A DNA stretch of 64,000 nt from Streptococcus sp. S5 (GCF_034134805.1 NZ_CP139419.1:682001-746000); one strand, 5' to 3'; counted from the first letter of the stretch, positions 43,557 through 53,126 are shown. Numbers and translations: made by a program. Notes: generated by a model not told the origin, from the sequence alone.

Positions 43557-45875
43557 ATGGTTAGATTAGAAGGACTCAGTCAGGAAGAAGTAGCGAAAAA
43601 GATCCAAGAGGGCAAGCAAAATAAGGTCACGATTAAGACAGAAAAAAGTATTGGGCAGATCATTCGAGACAATGTCTTTACCTACTTTAATCTGATTTTC
43701 CTGGTCTTAGCGGTCTTGCTGGTAGCAGTGAAGTCTTGGAACAATCTCTTGTTTGTCCCGGTCGTCGTGGTCAACTCCTTGGTAGGAATTGTGCAGGAAG
43801 TCCGCTCTAGACGGATCTTGCGTCAGATGCAATTTCTGCATATGAGTGAGGCGATCGTTCTTCGCGAAGGAAAAGAAGTCGCTCTACCTATCGATCAGCT
43901 GGTGGAGGGCGATCTGGTTCGTTTTCAAGCTGGAGATCAGATCTATGCGGATGGGGTCTTGCTGGAGGGCGAGCTAAAAGTCGATGAGTCTCAATTGACA
44001 GGTGAAGCCGATGAGGTCAAAAAAGGAGCACAAGATGCGCTCATGTCAGGTAGTTTTGTGATCGCTGGTCAAGGTTTAGCGCGATTGGAAAAAGTTGGGA
44101 ATGACTCCTACATCAACCAACTGAGCCTGGAAGCCAAGCAGGTCAAGTCTCATGAGGAGTCCGATATGGTCCATGCGGTCAATCGTATTGTGGGGATCAT
44201 TGGTCTTCTTATCATTCCGCTAGGCTCGCTCCTTTTTCTTCGTAGCTATATCAGCCTAGGCGATAGTCTCAAGCTCAGTGTGACTTCAACAGTCGGGGCC
44301 TTGATCGGAATGATTCCAGAAGGCTTGTATCTCTTGATGACCTTGGCACTGGCTCTGGGTGCTGTCAGATTAGCCAAGGAAAAGGTCCTGCTCAATAGCA
44401 TGAAGGGGATTGAGACCTTATCGCGCGTGGATATCCTTTGTGTCGATAAGACAGGGACCATTACAGAGCCGGGTATGGAAGTAACAGAGATTCGTCCAGC
44501 TCAAGATGGTCAAGACTTGGAAGCTCTAGCTCAGTATGTAGGAGCTAGTATGGATCAAAACGATACCATGGATGCCATCCGAAAATTTCACAAGACTCCA
44601 GTCAGTCAGCCTTGGAAGGCTCTTGAAATACAGCCCTTTACGTCTAAGAAAAAGTATGGGGCCATTGCCTTTGAATCTGGGATCTATGTATTAGGTGCAC
44701 CAGAATTTGTTTTACGAGAGGGCTTCCCTGAGGTTGAAGAGGAGATAGCTCCTGCTACTCAGGCAGGCAATCGGGTCTTGGCCTTTGGGAAATATAAGGA
44801 AGAACACCTGGGAGAGACTTTAGAGGCTCCTGTAGACTTGGTAGCCTGGATTATTCTCTCCAATCCTTTGAGAAAAAATGCCAAAGAAACCTTCGCCTAC
44901 TTTAAACAACAAGGAGTGACCATTAAGGTTATCTCAGGGGACAACCCTGCTACAGTCTCAGCTATTGCACAAAAAGCAGGCATTGAAGGAGCAGAGGATC
45001 TAATCGATACCAGAACCTTACTGACGGAAGAAGACTTGCACCAAGCGGCAAGCCAGTATACAGTCTTTGGTCGGGTGACACCAGAGCAAAAGAAAAGCCT
45101 TGTCGAAGGCTTGCAGGCAAAGGGGCATAAAGTCGCTATGACTGGAGATGGCGTCAACGATATTCTGGCTCTCAAAACAGCAGATTGTAGTATTGCGATG
45201 GAATCTGGAAACGATGCGACCAAGAAGATGGCGCAAGTGGTTTTACTGGATTCTGACTTTGGGAAGATGCCGTCCATCGTGGCAGAAGGTCGGCGAGTGG
45301 TCAATAATATTCAACGATCAGCCAGTCTCTTTTTGATCAAGAATATCTTTTCCATTTTGTTGGCCATCTCTGTGACGCTCTTAGCCTTTACCTATCCCAT
45401 CATGCCGTCGCAGATGTCTTTGATCAGTGGTTTTACGATTGGGATTCCAGGATTCTTCCTAGCGCTTGAGCCCAATAGCGAGCGCATCAAAGGGCGCTTT
45501 ATCGAAACGGTCTTTAAAAATGCGCTGCCTGCTGCCTTGACGGATTTTATACTGATCTTCAGTCTGGTATTGCTCTCTTCAACATTTGGCATGAGGTCGG
45601 AAGAACTCTCGAGTGCAGCCATCTGCTTGATGGCCTTCGTTGGATTTACCATCATCTACCAAGAATCCCAGCCTCTCAATCACTACAAGAGACTAGTTCT
45701 TCTAGGAAATATCCTAGCCTTCCTGGTTTCAAGCAGTGTCTTAGGTAGATTCTTTAACATGAATCCCTTGAGGATCCAAACACTGGTTATTTGTGCCATC
45801 ATGGCCGTTCTTGCTCTCGTCTTGATTCAAGTCTTCAAGAAGTTGGTGGGTTGGTTCTTTCATCGGAAGAAATAA
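43557..45875 (+). CDS. P-type ATPase, cation-transporting (E1-E2 family)
   Basis: 772 residues. Actuator DESQLTGEADEV, phosphorylation site CVDKTGTITEPG, hinge MTGDGVNDILALKTAD and about ten membrane helices. In the fourth helix GMIPEGLYLLMT replaces the usual calcium-pump PEGLP, and GDGVNDILA replaces GDGVNDAPA. These differences put it in a less-studied group whose ion is unknown. ATG 43557 has GAGGAAAG upstream; the GTG at 43545 is an alternative. Linked to the VOC gene and followed by a family B repeat. Confidence 0.8.
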   Translation: MVRLEGLSQEEVAKKIQEGKQNKVTIKTEKSIGQIIRDNVFTYFNLIFLVLAVLLVAVKSWNNLLFVPVVVVNSLVGIVQEVRSRRILRQMQFLHMSEAIVLREGKEVALPIDQLVEGDLVRFQAGDQIYADGVLLEGELKVDESQLTGEADEVKKGAQDALMSGSFVIAGQGLARLEKVGNDSYINQLSLEAKQVKSHEESDMVHAVNRIVGIIGLLIIPLGSLLFLRSYISLGDSLKLSVTSTVGALIGMIPEGLYLLMTLALALGAVRLAKEKVLLNSMKGIETLSRVDILCVDKTGTITEPGMEVTEIRPAQDGQDLEALAQYVGASMDQNDTMDAIRKFHKTPVSQPWKALEIQPFTSKKKYGAIAFESGIYVLGAPEFVLREGFPEVEEEIAPATQAGNRVLAFGKYKEEHLGETLEAPVDLVAWIILSNPLRKNAKETFAYFKQQGVTIKVISGDNPATVSAIAQKAGIEGAEDLIDTRTLLTEEDLHQAASQYTVFGRVTPEQKKSLVEGLQAKGHKVAMTGDGVNDILALKTADCSIAMESGNDATKKMAQVVLLDSDFGKMPSIVAEGRRVVNNIQRSASLFLIKNIFSILLAISVTLLAFTYPIMPSQMSLISGFTIGIPGFFLALEPNSERIKGRFIETVFKNALPAALTDFILIFSLVLLSSTFGMRSEELSSAAICLMAFVGFTIIYQESQPLNHYKRLVLLGNILAFLVSSSVLGRFFNMNPLRIQTLVICAIMAVLALVLIQVFKKLVGWFFHRKK

Positions 45876-45879
45876 AAAA

Positions 45880-46054
45880 GAGAGTGGGACAGAAATCGGT
45901 AATTAGTTAGAATTCGATTTCGTCGTCCCACCTCCGCACAGTTGAGTAGGGCTGTAAAAGCTGATGAAATCAGCGTAGTAGAGCCCACTCAACCACTGCG
46001 TTTTGCTCGACAATCCAAAAATAATTGAGAGGCTAGGACTTTTGTCCCAGCCTC
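45880..46054 (+). repeat. Family B structured repeat, copy 3
   Basis: 175 bp, nearly identical to copies 1 and 2. It lies in the convergent gap between the P-type ATPase gene and the DUF3397 gene. The closing GAGGCTAGGAC/GTCCCAGCCTC hairpin followed by TTT can serve as terminator. Confidence 0.9.
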
Positions 46055-46061
46055 TTTGGTA

Positions 46062-46406
46062 TTAGATAAACAAACTAGCGGTTAGGATCAGATAGAGCAA
46101 GAAGGTGATCAGAAACCCAGCGCGCCAGAAGTATTTGATAAATTTCGGATAATAAAAACTCTTTTTCTTTTTTAAGAAATAAACCGTTAGCCCCAAGGCC
46201 AAAAGCGAAAGGCTCAAGGCTAATAGTGGTAAGAGGCTGTGGTAAAAAGCGCTGTCTGAGATCAGGTAGTACTCCAAGGCAAATAAAGGAAAGGCAATAT
46301 CAGTAGATCGCCATCCTCTTTTTTGGAGTTTAAAGAGGTGAACAATAATGCCGCTCAGAATCAGCGTTAAAAAAATAAATAATACAGAAGCAACTTTGAT
46401 TAACAT
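46062..46406 (-). CDS. DUF3397 family membrane protein
   Basis: 114 residues with four hydrophobic helices (about 5-25, 41-58, 62-79, 93-111). The pattern resembles the DUF3397 family of Firmicutes; function unknown. It is a single gene, divergent from rplK and convergent with the P-type ATPase gene. Confidence 0.65.
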   Translation of the reverse strand: MLIKVASVLFIFLTLILSGIIVHLFKLQKRGWRSTDIAFPLFALEYYLISDSAFYHSLLPLLALSLSLLALGLTVYFLKKKKSFYYPKFIKYFWRAGFLITFLLYLILTASLFI

Positions 46407-46459
46407 AGCTTCATTCTATCATAAAACGAAAAAAAAGTTTACTATATTTTAATTTTTTC

Positions 46460-46487
46460 TTGCAAAAAAAGAGAAATCGTGTATAAT
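46460..46487 (+). promoter_or_regulatory. Promoter of rplK-rplA
   Basis: TTGCAA (46460-46465), 16-bp spacer, TATAAT (46482-46487). Confidence 0.75.
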
Positions 46488-46510
46488 AGAAAGGTATGCA
46501 CAAAGCATAC

Positions 46511-46551
46511 TTGTGGGAGGTAAAAATCTGTAATTACCGCCAAAACCACAA
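46511..46551 (+). promoter_or_regulatory. Candidate ribosomal protein L1 autoregulatory site in the rplK leader
   Basis: Outer stem TTGTGG/CCACAA and inner stem GGTAA/TTACC are separated by an asymmetric loop (GGA..GCCAAAA). This two-helix arrangement is the known form of L1 binding sites on its mRNA, which mimic 23S rRNA. It lies directly upstream of the rplK ribosome site (AAAGGAGG), as expected for translational feedback. Confidence 0.55.
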
Positions 46552-46566
46552 AGGAGGATTTAAGAA

Positions 46567-46992
46567 ATGGCTAAAAAAGTCGAAAAACTTGTAAAATTGC
46601 AAATCCCTGCTGGTAAAGCTACTCCAGCTCCACCGGTTGGTCCAGCGCTTGGTCAAGCAGGTATCAACATCATGGGATTCACTAAAGAGTTTAACGCTCG
46701 TACAGCTGATCAAGCTGGTATGATCATCCCAGTTGTTATCACTGTTTATGAAGACAAATCATTCGATTTCGTTACAAAAACACCACCAGCTGCTGTTCTT
46801 TTGAAAAAAGCTGCAGGTGTTGAAAAAGGTTCAGGTACACCGAACAAAACGAAAGTTGCAACTGTAACTCGTGCACAAGTACAACAAATCGCTGAAACTA
46901 AGATGCCAGATTTGAACGCTGCAAACATTGAGTCTGCAATGCGTATGATCGAAGGTACTGCTCGTTCTATGGGATTCACTGTTACTGACTAA
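46567..46992 (+). CDS. rplK: 50S ribosomal protein L11
   Basis: 141 residues, the standard length. [40 protein letters not shown] (in parts) and SMGFTVTD at the end are diagnostic. It binds the GTPase-associated centre of 23S rRNA. Strong AAAGGAGG ribosome site. Followed 97 bp later by rplA on the same transcript; codon use is that of highly expressed genes. Confidence 0.98.
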   Translation: MAKKVEKLVKLQIPAGKATPAPPVGPALGQAGINIMGFTKEFNARTADQAGMIIPVVITVYEDKSFDFVTKTPPAAVLLKKAAGVEKGSGTPNKTKVATVTRAQVQQIAETKMPDLNAANIESAMRMIEGTARSMGFTVTD

Positions 46993-47089
46993 TTGTAACA
47001 ATCCTATTTGCCCGCAATACACTTGATCAAATGACGAGTGACGTGGGAGATGAAAATCGATATGACCACATTACAAGGAGAAAGATAAA

Positions 47090-47779
47090 ATGGCTAAAAA
47101 AAGCAAACAACTTCGTGCTGCTCTTGAAAAAATCGACAGCACAAAAGTCTACAGCGTAGAAGAAGCTGTAGCTCTTGCAAAAGAAACTAACTTCGCAAAA
47201 TTTGACGCAACTGTAGAAGTTGCTTACAACTTGAACATCGACGTGAAAAAAGCTGACCAACAAATCCGTGGTGCAATGGTATTGCCAAACGGAACTGGTA
47301 AAACAGCTCGCGTACTTGTATTTGCACGTGGTGCAAAAGCTGAAGAAGCAAAAGCTGCTGGTGCAGACTTCGTAGGTGAAGATGACCTTGTTGCGAAAAT
47401 CAACGATGGTTGGTTGGACTTCGACGTAGTTATCGCTACACCTGACATGATGGCTCTTGTTGGACGTCTTGGACGTGTCCTTGGACCACGTAACTTGATG
47501 CCAAACCCTAAAACTGGTACAGTAACAATGGATGTTGCGAAAGCAGTTGAAGAGTCTAAAGGTGGTAAAATCACTTACCGTGCTGATAAAGCAGGTATCG
47601 TTCAAGCGATCATCGGTAAAGTTTCATTCGATGATACTAAATTGGTTGAAAACTTTAAATCTTTCAACGACACAATCCAAAAAGCAAAACCAGCTACAGC
47701 TAAAGGTACTTACGTAACTAGCTTGACTTTGACTACAACTCAAGGTCCTGGTATCAAAGTGGATGTTAACTCACTTTAA
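47090..47779 (+). CDS. rplA: 50S ribosomal protein L1
   Basis: 229 residues. Motifs [40 protein letters not shown] and the end [11 protein letters not shown] are diagnostic. It forms the L1 stalk and is the probable feedback repressor of this operon. A strong terminator follows at 47788. Confidence 0.98.
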   Translation: MAKKSKQLRAALEKIDSTKVYSVEEAVALAKETNFAKFDATVEVAYNLNIDVKKADQQIRGAMVLPNGTGKTARVLVFARGAKAEEAKAAGADFVGEDDLVAKINDGWLDFDVVIATPDMMALVGRLGRVLGPRNLMPNPKTGTVTMDVAKAVEESKGGKITYRADKAGIVQAIIGKVSFDDTKLVENFKSFNDTIQKAKPATAKGTYVTSLTLTTTQGPGIKVDVNSL

Positions 47780-47787
47780 TTGAAATG

Positions 47788-47814
47788 AAAAGCTGCCTTC
47801 GGGTAGCTTTTTTT
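47788..47814 (+). terminator. Intrinsic terminator of rplK-rplA
   Basis: AAAGCTGCC-TTCG-GGTAGCTTT with a long T run. Confidence 0.9.
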
Positions 47815-47942
47815 GTACTCCATTTTTATTTGCTACAGTTGGTAAAACTAATCGGATGGAAAAAAGAAAATTTTGATGGATATGACTATATAAAAAGCGT
47901 AATTTATGGTAAAATAATACAGATCAAAAAAGGAGAGAGAAA

Positions 47943-48674
47943 ATGGTAGAACCTAAGTATAAACGTATCTTAATCAAGCTATCTGGTGAGGCTCTTGCCG
48001 GCGAACGTGGTGTCGGAATCGATATCAAAACTGTCCAAAATATGGCCCAAGAAATCAAGGAAGTTCATGAACTTGGAATTGAAATTGCCTTGGTGATCGG
48101 AGGGGGAAACCTTTGGCGTGGAGAACCTGCTGCTGAAGCAGGGATGGATCGTGTCCAAGCAGACTACACAGGTATGCTCGGTACTGTCATGAACGCTCTT
48201 GTGATGGCTGATTCGCTTCAACAAGTTGGCGTGGATACCCGTGTTCAAACTGCGATTGCTATGCAACAAGTTGCAGAACCTTATATCCGTGGTCGTGCCC
48301 TTCGTCACCTTGAAAAAGATCGGATCGTGATCTTTGGTGCAGGGATCGGTTCTCCTTATTTCTCAACAGATACGACCGCAGCCCTTCGTGCAGCTGAGAT
48401 TGAAGCAGATGCCATTCTCATGGCCAAAAATGGGGTCGATGGTGTTTACAATGCCGATCCGAAAAAAGATGCTTCAGCTGTGAAATTTGAGGAATTGACT
48501 CACCGCGATGTGATCAACAAAGGTCTTCGCATCATGGACTCAACAGCCTCTACTCTCTCCATGGACAACGACATTGACTTGGTTGTCTTTAATATGAATG
48601 AACCAGGCAATATCAAACGCGTTGTCTTTGGTGAAAATATCGGTACAACCGTATCAAATAACGTAGAAAAATAA
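47943..48674 (+). CDS. pyrH: UMP kinase
   Basis: 243 residues. [13 protein letters not shown] (residues 8-20), [24 protein letters not shown] and [15 protein letters not shown] are typical of bacterial PyrH. Phosphorylates UMP to UDP. AAAGGAGAG precedes the ATG. frr follows 19 bp later, the usual arrangement. Confidence 0.96.
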   Translation: MVEPKYKRILIKLSGEALAGERGVGIDIKTVQNMAQEIKEVHELGIEIALVIGGGNLWRGEPAAEAGMDRVQADYTGMLGTVMNALVMADSLQQVGVDTRVQTAIAMQQVAEPYIRGRALRHLEKDRIVIFGAGIGSPYFSTDTTAALRAAEIEADAILMAKNGVDGVYNADPKKDASAVKFEELTHRDVINKGLRIMDSTASTLSMDNDIDLVVFNMNEPGNIKRVVFGENIGTTVSNNVEK

Positions 48675-48693
48675 TAGAAAATAGAGGAAGATT

Positions 48694-49251
48694 ATGGCAA
48701 ACCCAATCGTAGAAAAAGCAAAAGAAAGAATGACTCAGTCTCACCAAAGTTTGGGACGTGAATTTGGTAGCATCCGTGCTGGACGTGCAAACGCAAGTCT
48801 TTTGGATCGTATTTTCGTAGAATACTACGGAGTAGAGACACCATTGAACCAATTGGCATCTATCACCATTCCAGAAGCGCGTGTCTTGTTGATCACACCA
48901 TTTGATAAATCATCTTTGAAAGACATCGAGCACAGCATCAATGCTTCTGACCTTGGTATCACTCCAGCCAACGATGGATCTGTTATCCGCTTGGTTATCC
49001 CAGCTTTGACAGAAGAAACTCGTCGTGACTTGGCAAAAGAAGTGAAAAAAGTGGGTGAAAATGCTAAAGTAGCGATCCGTAACATCCGTCGTGATGCTAT
49101 GGATGAAGCGAAGAAACAAGAAAAAGCAAAAGAAATCACAGAAGATGAATTGAAAGGTCTTGAAAAAGAGATCCAAAAAGTTACGGATGATGCTGTTAAG
49201 CATGTAGATGAAATGACAGCTCACAAAGAAAAAGAATTGATGGAAGTTTAA
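48694..49251 (+). CDS. frr: Ribosome recycling factor
   Basis: 185 residues, standard length. [31 protein letters not shown] and the helical C-terminal arm are characteristic. It splits post-termination ribosomes with EF-G. Co-transcribed with pyrH; a hairpin near 49279-49312 with TTTTATTT may end or thin the transcript before cvfB. Confidence 0.97.
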   Translation: MANPIVEKAKERMTQSHQSLGREFGSIRAGRANASLLDRIFVEYYGVETPLNQLASITIPEARVLLITPFDKSSLKDIEHSINASDLGITPANDGSVIRLVIPALTEETRRDLAKEVKKVGENAKVAIRNIRRDAMDEAKKQEKAKEITEDELKGLEKEIQKVTDDAVKHVDEMTAHKEKELMEV

Positions 49252-49350
49252 TCCATCCCAACCATTACAGGAAAGATAGACTCAGTTGGCACTGCTGGCT
49301 GGGTTTTATTTCCATTATTCTTGTGAAGAGGCAAGAGGAAAGAAGGAAAC

Positions 49351-50205
49351 ATGAATACGAATCTAGCAAGCTACATCATGGGAATGGTCATTGATGAAAA
49401 TGATCACTTCTATTTTGTTCAAAAAGATGGCCAGACCTACGCGCTTGATAAAGCAGAAGGCCCACACAAAGTCGGAGAAAGTGTCAAGGGCTTTGCCTAT
49501 ACAGATATGAAGCAAAAGCTCCGACTCACGACACTTGAAGTCACTGCAACTCAAGAAAGCTTTGGCTGGGGAACGGTCACGGAAGTGCGCAAGGATTTGG
49601 GAGTCTTTGTGGACACAGGGCTTCCAGATAAGCAGATTGTTGTCTCACTAGATATCCTACCGGAGATCAAAGATCTATGGCCTAAAAAGGGCGATCGTCT
49701 CTATATTCGCTTAGAAGTTGATAAGAAAGATCGGATTTGGGGAATCTTAGCCTACCAGGAAGATTTCCAGCGTTTGGCTCGTCCAGCCTACAACAATATG
49801 CAAAACCAAAACTGGCCAGCCATTGTCTACCGCTTGAAATTGTCTGGAACCTTTGTTTACCTTCCAGAGAACAATATGCTGGGCTTTATCCACCCAAGTG
49901 AGCGCTATGCAGAACCTCGTTTGGGAGAGGTCCTAAATGCTCGCGTTATTGGTTTTCGGGAGGTGGACCGGACCTTGAACCTATCTTTGAAGCCACGCTC
50001 CTTTGAGATGTTGGAAAACGATGCCCAAATGATTTTGACCTATTTGGAAGCCAATGGTGGCTTTATGACCTTGAATGATAAGTCCTCTCCAGAAGAAATC
50101 AAAGCAACTTTTGGGATTTCAAAAGGTCAGTTCAAAAAGGCCTTGGGTGGTTTGATGAAGGCCAAAAAAATCAAGCAAGACCAGTTTGGAACAGAGTTGA
50201 TCTAA
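49351..50205 (+). CDS. cvfB: S1-domain RNA-binding protein, CvfB family
   Basis: 284 residues. An N-terminal S1-like segment, a central tandem S1/OB region (~60-215, including [22 protein letters not shown] and [25 protein letters not shown]) and a C-terminal winged helix ([37 protein letters not shown]). CvfB/YitL proteins influence virulence gene expression in staphylococci; mechanism uncertain. yozE follows 10 bp later. Confidence 0.87.
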   Translation: MNTNLASYIMGMVIDENDHFYFVQKDGQTYALDKAEGPHKVGESVKGFAYTDMKQKLRLTTLEVTATQESFGWGTVTEVRKDLGVFVDTGLPDKQIVVSLDILPEIKDLWPKKGDRLYIRLEVDKKDRIWGILAYQEDFQRLARPAYNNMQNQNWPAIVYRLKLSGTFVYLPENNMLGFIHPSERYAEPRLGEVLNARVIGFREVDRTLNLSLKPRSFEMLENDAQMILTYLEANGGFMTLNDKSSPEEIKATFGISKGQFKKALGGLMKAKKIKQDQFGTELI

Positions 50206-50215
50206 GAGGAGGCTT

Positions 50216-50431
50216 ATGCGAAAATCATTTTATACTTGGTTGATGACGGAGCGCAATCCTAAAAGCAATGCTCCTAAAGCCATTCTAGCAGATCTTGCAT
50301 TTCACGAGTCTGCTTTTCCCAAGCATACAGATGACTTCGACGAGGTCAGTCGCTATCTAGAAGAGCATGCGAGCTTTTCCTTTAATCTTGGCGATTTTGA
50401 TGCGATTTGGGAAGAATACCAAGCCCACTAG
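50216..50431 (+). CDS. YozE family protein (DUF1250/UPF0346)
   Basis: 71 residues, starting [16 protein letters not shown] and ending [11 protein letters not shown], both typical of the YozE family, a small sterile-alpha-motif-like helical protein of unknown function. GAGGAGG precedes the ATG. Same operon as cvfB. A hairpin with a T run follows (around 50440-50470). Confidence 0.85.
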   Translation: MRKSFYTWLMTERNPKSNAPKAILADLAFHESAFPKHTDDFDEVSRYLEEHASFSFNLGDFDAIWEEYQAH

Positions 50432-50510
50432 AAAAGGACAGGTCGAGGATGGTTTTTTCTCGGCCTCTTTGTTATAATAATAGAAAAATACAGGTAGAGA
50501 GGTTCTTTAT

Positions 50511-51509
50511 TTGCAAGAACATTCAGTTGAAATTACATTAACGCATCCAGACGATCTCTTTCATTTGTTTGGATCTAACGAACGCCATCTCCGTTTGATG
50601 GAGCAAGAATTTGGGGTGACTATTCATGCCCGGACAGAAATCGTCCAAATCATTGGGGAAGAAGAAACCTGCGAGCAAGTTCGTCAAGTCATCCAGGCTC
50701 TTTTGGTCCTCGTTAATCGTGGCATGACCATTGGAACGCCGGATGTGGTGACCGCCATTACCATGGTGAGAAATGGGGAATTGGATAAGTTCATCGCTCT
50801 CTATGAAGAAGAGATTATCAAGGATAGTTACGGCAAGCCCATTCGGGTTAAAACACTTGGTCAAAAGATCTATGTCAATAGTGTCAAGAACCATGATGTC
50901 ACTTTTGGGATTGGACCAGCGGGGACTGGGAAAACCTTCCTAGCAGTGACCTTGGCTGTGACTGCACTCAAGCGTGGTCAAGTCAAGCGAATCATTTTGA
51001 CCCGTCCTGCTGTAGAAGCTGGAGAGAGCCTTGGTTTCCTACCAGGGGATCTTAAAGAAAAAGTAGACCCTTATCTACGTCCGGTCTATGATGCTCTTTA
51101 CCAGATTTTAGGGAAAGACCAAACAACTCGGATGATGGAGCGGGAGATTATCGAGATTGCGCCTTTGGCTTATATGCGGGGACGGACCTTGGACGATGCC
51201 TTTGTCATCCTCGATGAAGCGCAAAATACCACCATCATGCAGATGAAGATGTTTTTGACCCGTCTTGGTTTTAACTCTAAGATGATTGTCAATGGAGATA
51301 CCAGCCAGATTGACCTTCCTCGAAATGTCAAATCCGGCTTGATTGATGCTCAGGAGAAATTGAAGAACATTTCTCAAATTGACTTTGTGCATTTCTCTGC
51401 TAAGGATGTCGTTCGTCATCCAGTAGTAGCAGAGATTATCCGGGCCTACGAGCCAATCCCAAATCCAGTCCTCAAAGAAAAACTGGATGTGGAAGAAGAA
51501 GCAGAATAA
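50511..51509 (+). CDS. phoH: PhoH family ATPase
   Basis: 332 residues with a TTG start: GAGAGG lies 8 bp upstream and TATAAT at 50473-50478. P-loop FGIGPAGTGKTFLA (~residue 130), Walker B FVILDEAQNTT, and MFLTRLGFNSKMIVNGD. PhoH/YbeZ proteins are RNA-linked ATPases often paired with ybeY; here ybeY lies 6 kb away. Followed by a hairpin and a family A repeat. Confidence 0.93.
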   Translation: MQEHSVEITLTHPDDLFHLFGSNERHLRLMEQEFGVTIHARTEIVQIIGEEETCEQVRQVIQALLVLVNRGMTIGTPDVVTAITMVRNGELDKFIALYEEEIIKDSYGKPIRVKTLGQKIYVNSVKNHDVTFGIGPAGTGKTFLAVTLAVTALKRGQVKRIILTRPAVEAGESLGFLPGDLKEKVDPYLRPVYDALYQILGKDQTTRMMEREIIEIAPLAYMRGRTLDDAFVILDEAQNTTIMQMKMFLTRLGFNSKMIVNGDTSQIDLPRNVKSGLIDAQEKLKNISQIDFVHFSAKDVVRHPVVAEIIRAYEPIPNPVLKEKLDVEEEAE

Positions 51510-51510
51510 A

Positions 51511-51538
51511 AAGGCAAAGATCATCGGATCTTTGCCTT
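51511..51538 (-). terminator. Strong hairpin after phoH, terminator in the ald direction
   Basis: AAGGCAAAGATC-ATCG-GATCTTTGCCTT, perfect 12-bp stem. The T run is on the minus strand (AAAAA precedes it on plus), so it fits termination of transcripts coming from ald. Confidence 0.7.
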
Positions 51539-51562
51539 AAATTGACGATAAAATCATCTCTT

Positions 51563-51699
51563 AGCCTTTCCTTAGGTGAGAACGGACGTCAGCGAACTTC
51601 TTCGAAGTTCCATGACTAATAATTGAGCCTAAGGTCTCAATTATTCCGGGTGCTTGAAACTAAATTGTTTCAAGCACTTTTCTCACGGCGGAAAGTCTC
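51563..51699 (+). repeat. Family A structured repeat, copy 7
   Basis: 137 bp: GAACTTC-TTC-GAAGTTC, ATAATTGAG-CCTAAGGT-CTCAATTAT, GTGCTTGAAAC/GTTTCAAGCAC. Both stems have changes matched on both sides. It lies in the convergent gap between phoH and ald; the rest of the gap (51700-51813) is AT-rich without features. Confidence 0.9.
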
Positions 51700-51813
51700 T
51701 GAAAATGATTTAAAAAATTCAAAACAACTTGTTTTTTCCAAAACATTTTTAATTAGTTCATATGAAAAAAATAAGTTGTTTGTTTTTTTCGATGGTAATT
51801 CTTTTATGATAGT

Positions 51814-52926
51814 TTAAACCAATTCATCAATTGGTGTGAAGTCGCGCTCTAAACCGGTAGCAACGGGTTGGCTAGTGATGTGACCTTGGTAAGTGGTGAC
51901 CCCTTGGCGCAGGCCTTCGTCGAGGGCGATGGCCTTGTGGAAGCCATTGTTAGCTAGGGATTCAACATAAGGAAGGGTCACATTGGTAAGGGCGATAGTA
52001 GAGGTACGAGCGACAGCCCCTGGGATATTGGCAACGGCATAGTGGAGCACGCCATGTTTTTCGTAAACTGGCTCCGTATGCGTTGTGACACGGTCTGCTG
52101 TTTCGATAACCCCACCTTGGTCAACGGCTACATCGACGATGACTGAACCGGGACGCATTTGTTTAACCATATCGTCTGTCACTAATTTAGGAGCTTTAGC
52201 ACCAGGAATCAAGACAGCACCGATGACAACATCAGCATCACGGACGCTGGCTTCAATGTTAAATGGGTTGGACATAAGGGTTTGAATTTGGTGACCAAAG
52301 ACATCTTCCAGAACAGCCAAACGTTTAGCGCTGATATCTAAGATGGTCACTTGGGCACCTAGTCCAAGGGCGATCCGAGCTGCATGGGTTCCAACGACCC
52401 CGCCTCCGATAATGGTAACTTTTCCTTTGGGAACACCTGGCACCCCACCTAGGAGGACGCCTGATCCACCTTCTTGTTTGGTCAGGAAGTGAGCACCGAT
52501 TTGCACGGCCATCCGTCCAGCCACCTCACTCATTGGCACCAAGAGAGGCAATTGTCCATCAAGGTCACGCACCGTTTCGTAGGCCACCCCTGTTGTTTTA
52601 GCTGAGACCATAGCGTCCGCTAATTCTGGTGCAGCAGCCATATGCAAGTAAGTGAAGAGCAAGAGGTCTTCGCGAAGGAAGCCATATTCTTCAGCGAGAG
52701 GTTCCTTGACTTTGACCACCATCTCAGCTGCCCAAGCTTCTGCAGCAGTTGCAACGATGGTTGCCCCTTGCTTCGTGTAATCTTCATCCGCAAAGCCAGA
52801 ACCAAGTCCAGCATTTGTTTCTACCAAAACGTGATGACCTTTCTTCACCAAGCTTTGTACACCTGCAGGTGTCAAACCGACCCGATTTTCGTTGTTTTTA
52901 ATTTCTTTAGGAATTCCAATGAGCAT
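51814..52926 (-). CDS. ald: Alanine dehydrogenase
   Basis: 370 residues, full length. [23 protein letters not shown] at the start (in parts), [20 protein letters not shown], and the NAD-binding loop [26 protein letters not shown]. Interconverts L-alanine and pyruvate with NAD. GGAGG lies 6 bp before the ATG at 52926; an in-frame extension upstream overlaps the leader hairpin and is not used. Confidence 0.93.
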   Translation of the reverse strand: MLIGIPKEIKNNENRVGLTPAGVQSLVKKGHHVLVETNAGLGSGFADEDYTKQGATIVATAAEAWAAEMVVKVKEPLAEEYGFLREDLLLFTYLHMAAAPELADAMVSAKTTGVAYETVRDLDGQLPLLVPMSEVAGRMAVQIGAHFLTKQEGGSGVLLGGVPGVPKGKVTIIGGGVVGTHAARIALGLGAQVTILDISAKRLAVLEDVFGHQIQTLMSNPFNIEASVRDADVVIGAVLIPGAKAPKLVTDDMVKQMRPGSVIVDVAVDQGGVIETADRVTTHTEPVYEKHGVLHYAVANIPGAVARTSTIALTNVTLPYVESLANNGFHKAIALDEGLRQGVTTYQGHITSQPVATGLERDFTPIDELV

Positions 52927-52954
52927 TCTTGCCTCCTTGCTCAGATTTAGGTGT

Positions 52955-53039
52955 AAAAAGGCCATTGGTGTGAGATTGCTCTCTTGACTCAATGACCTTT
53001 TCACTCCTTATCTGATTGTTTTGATTGATTTTATTGTAT
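52955..53039 (-). promoter_or_regulatory. Promoter and attenuator-like hairpin in the ald leader
   Basis: On the minus strand a -10 TACAAT (53034-53039) is followed by AAAAGGTCATTG (53001-52990) pairing with CAATGGCCTTTT (52967-52956), 12 bp with one wobble, then a five-T run. It ends 29 nt before the ald start codon, so it can act as a terminator inside the leader. No competing structure is identified. Confidence 0.5.
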
Positions 53040-53126
53040 AGAAAAGTGGGTTAAAAAGCAAGAAAAATTTGAGCTTGCCTTCCTTTAGGTTATTTGCTAA
53101 ACTAATCCCTAAAGAAGGAGTGTCAA

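Noticed and set aside
490..51699. Family A elements as BOX or RUP repeats of S. pneumoniae
   Set aside because: Only short fragments such as ACGTCAGC are shared; the hairpin order and terminal sequences differ.
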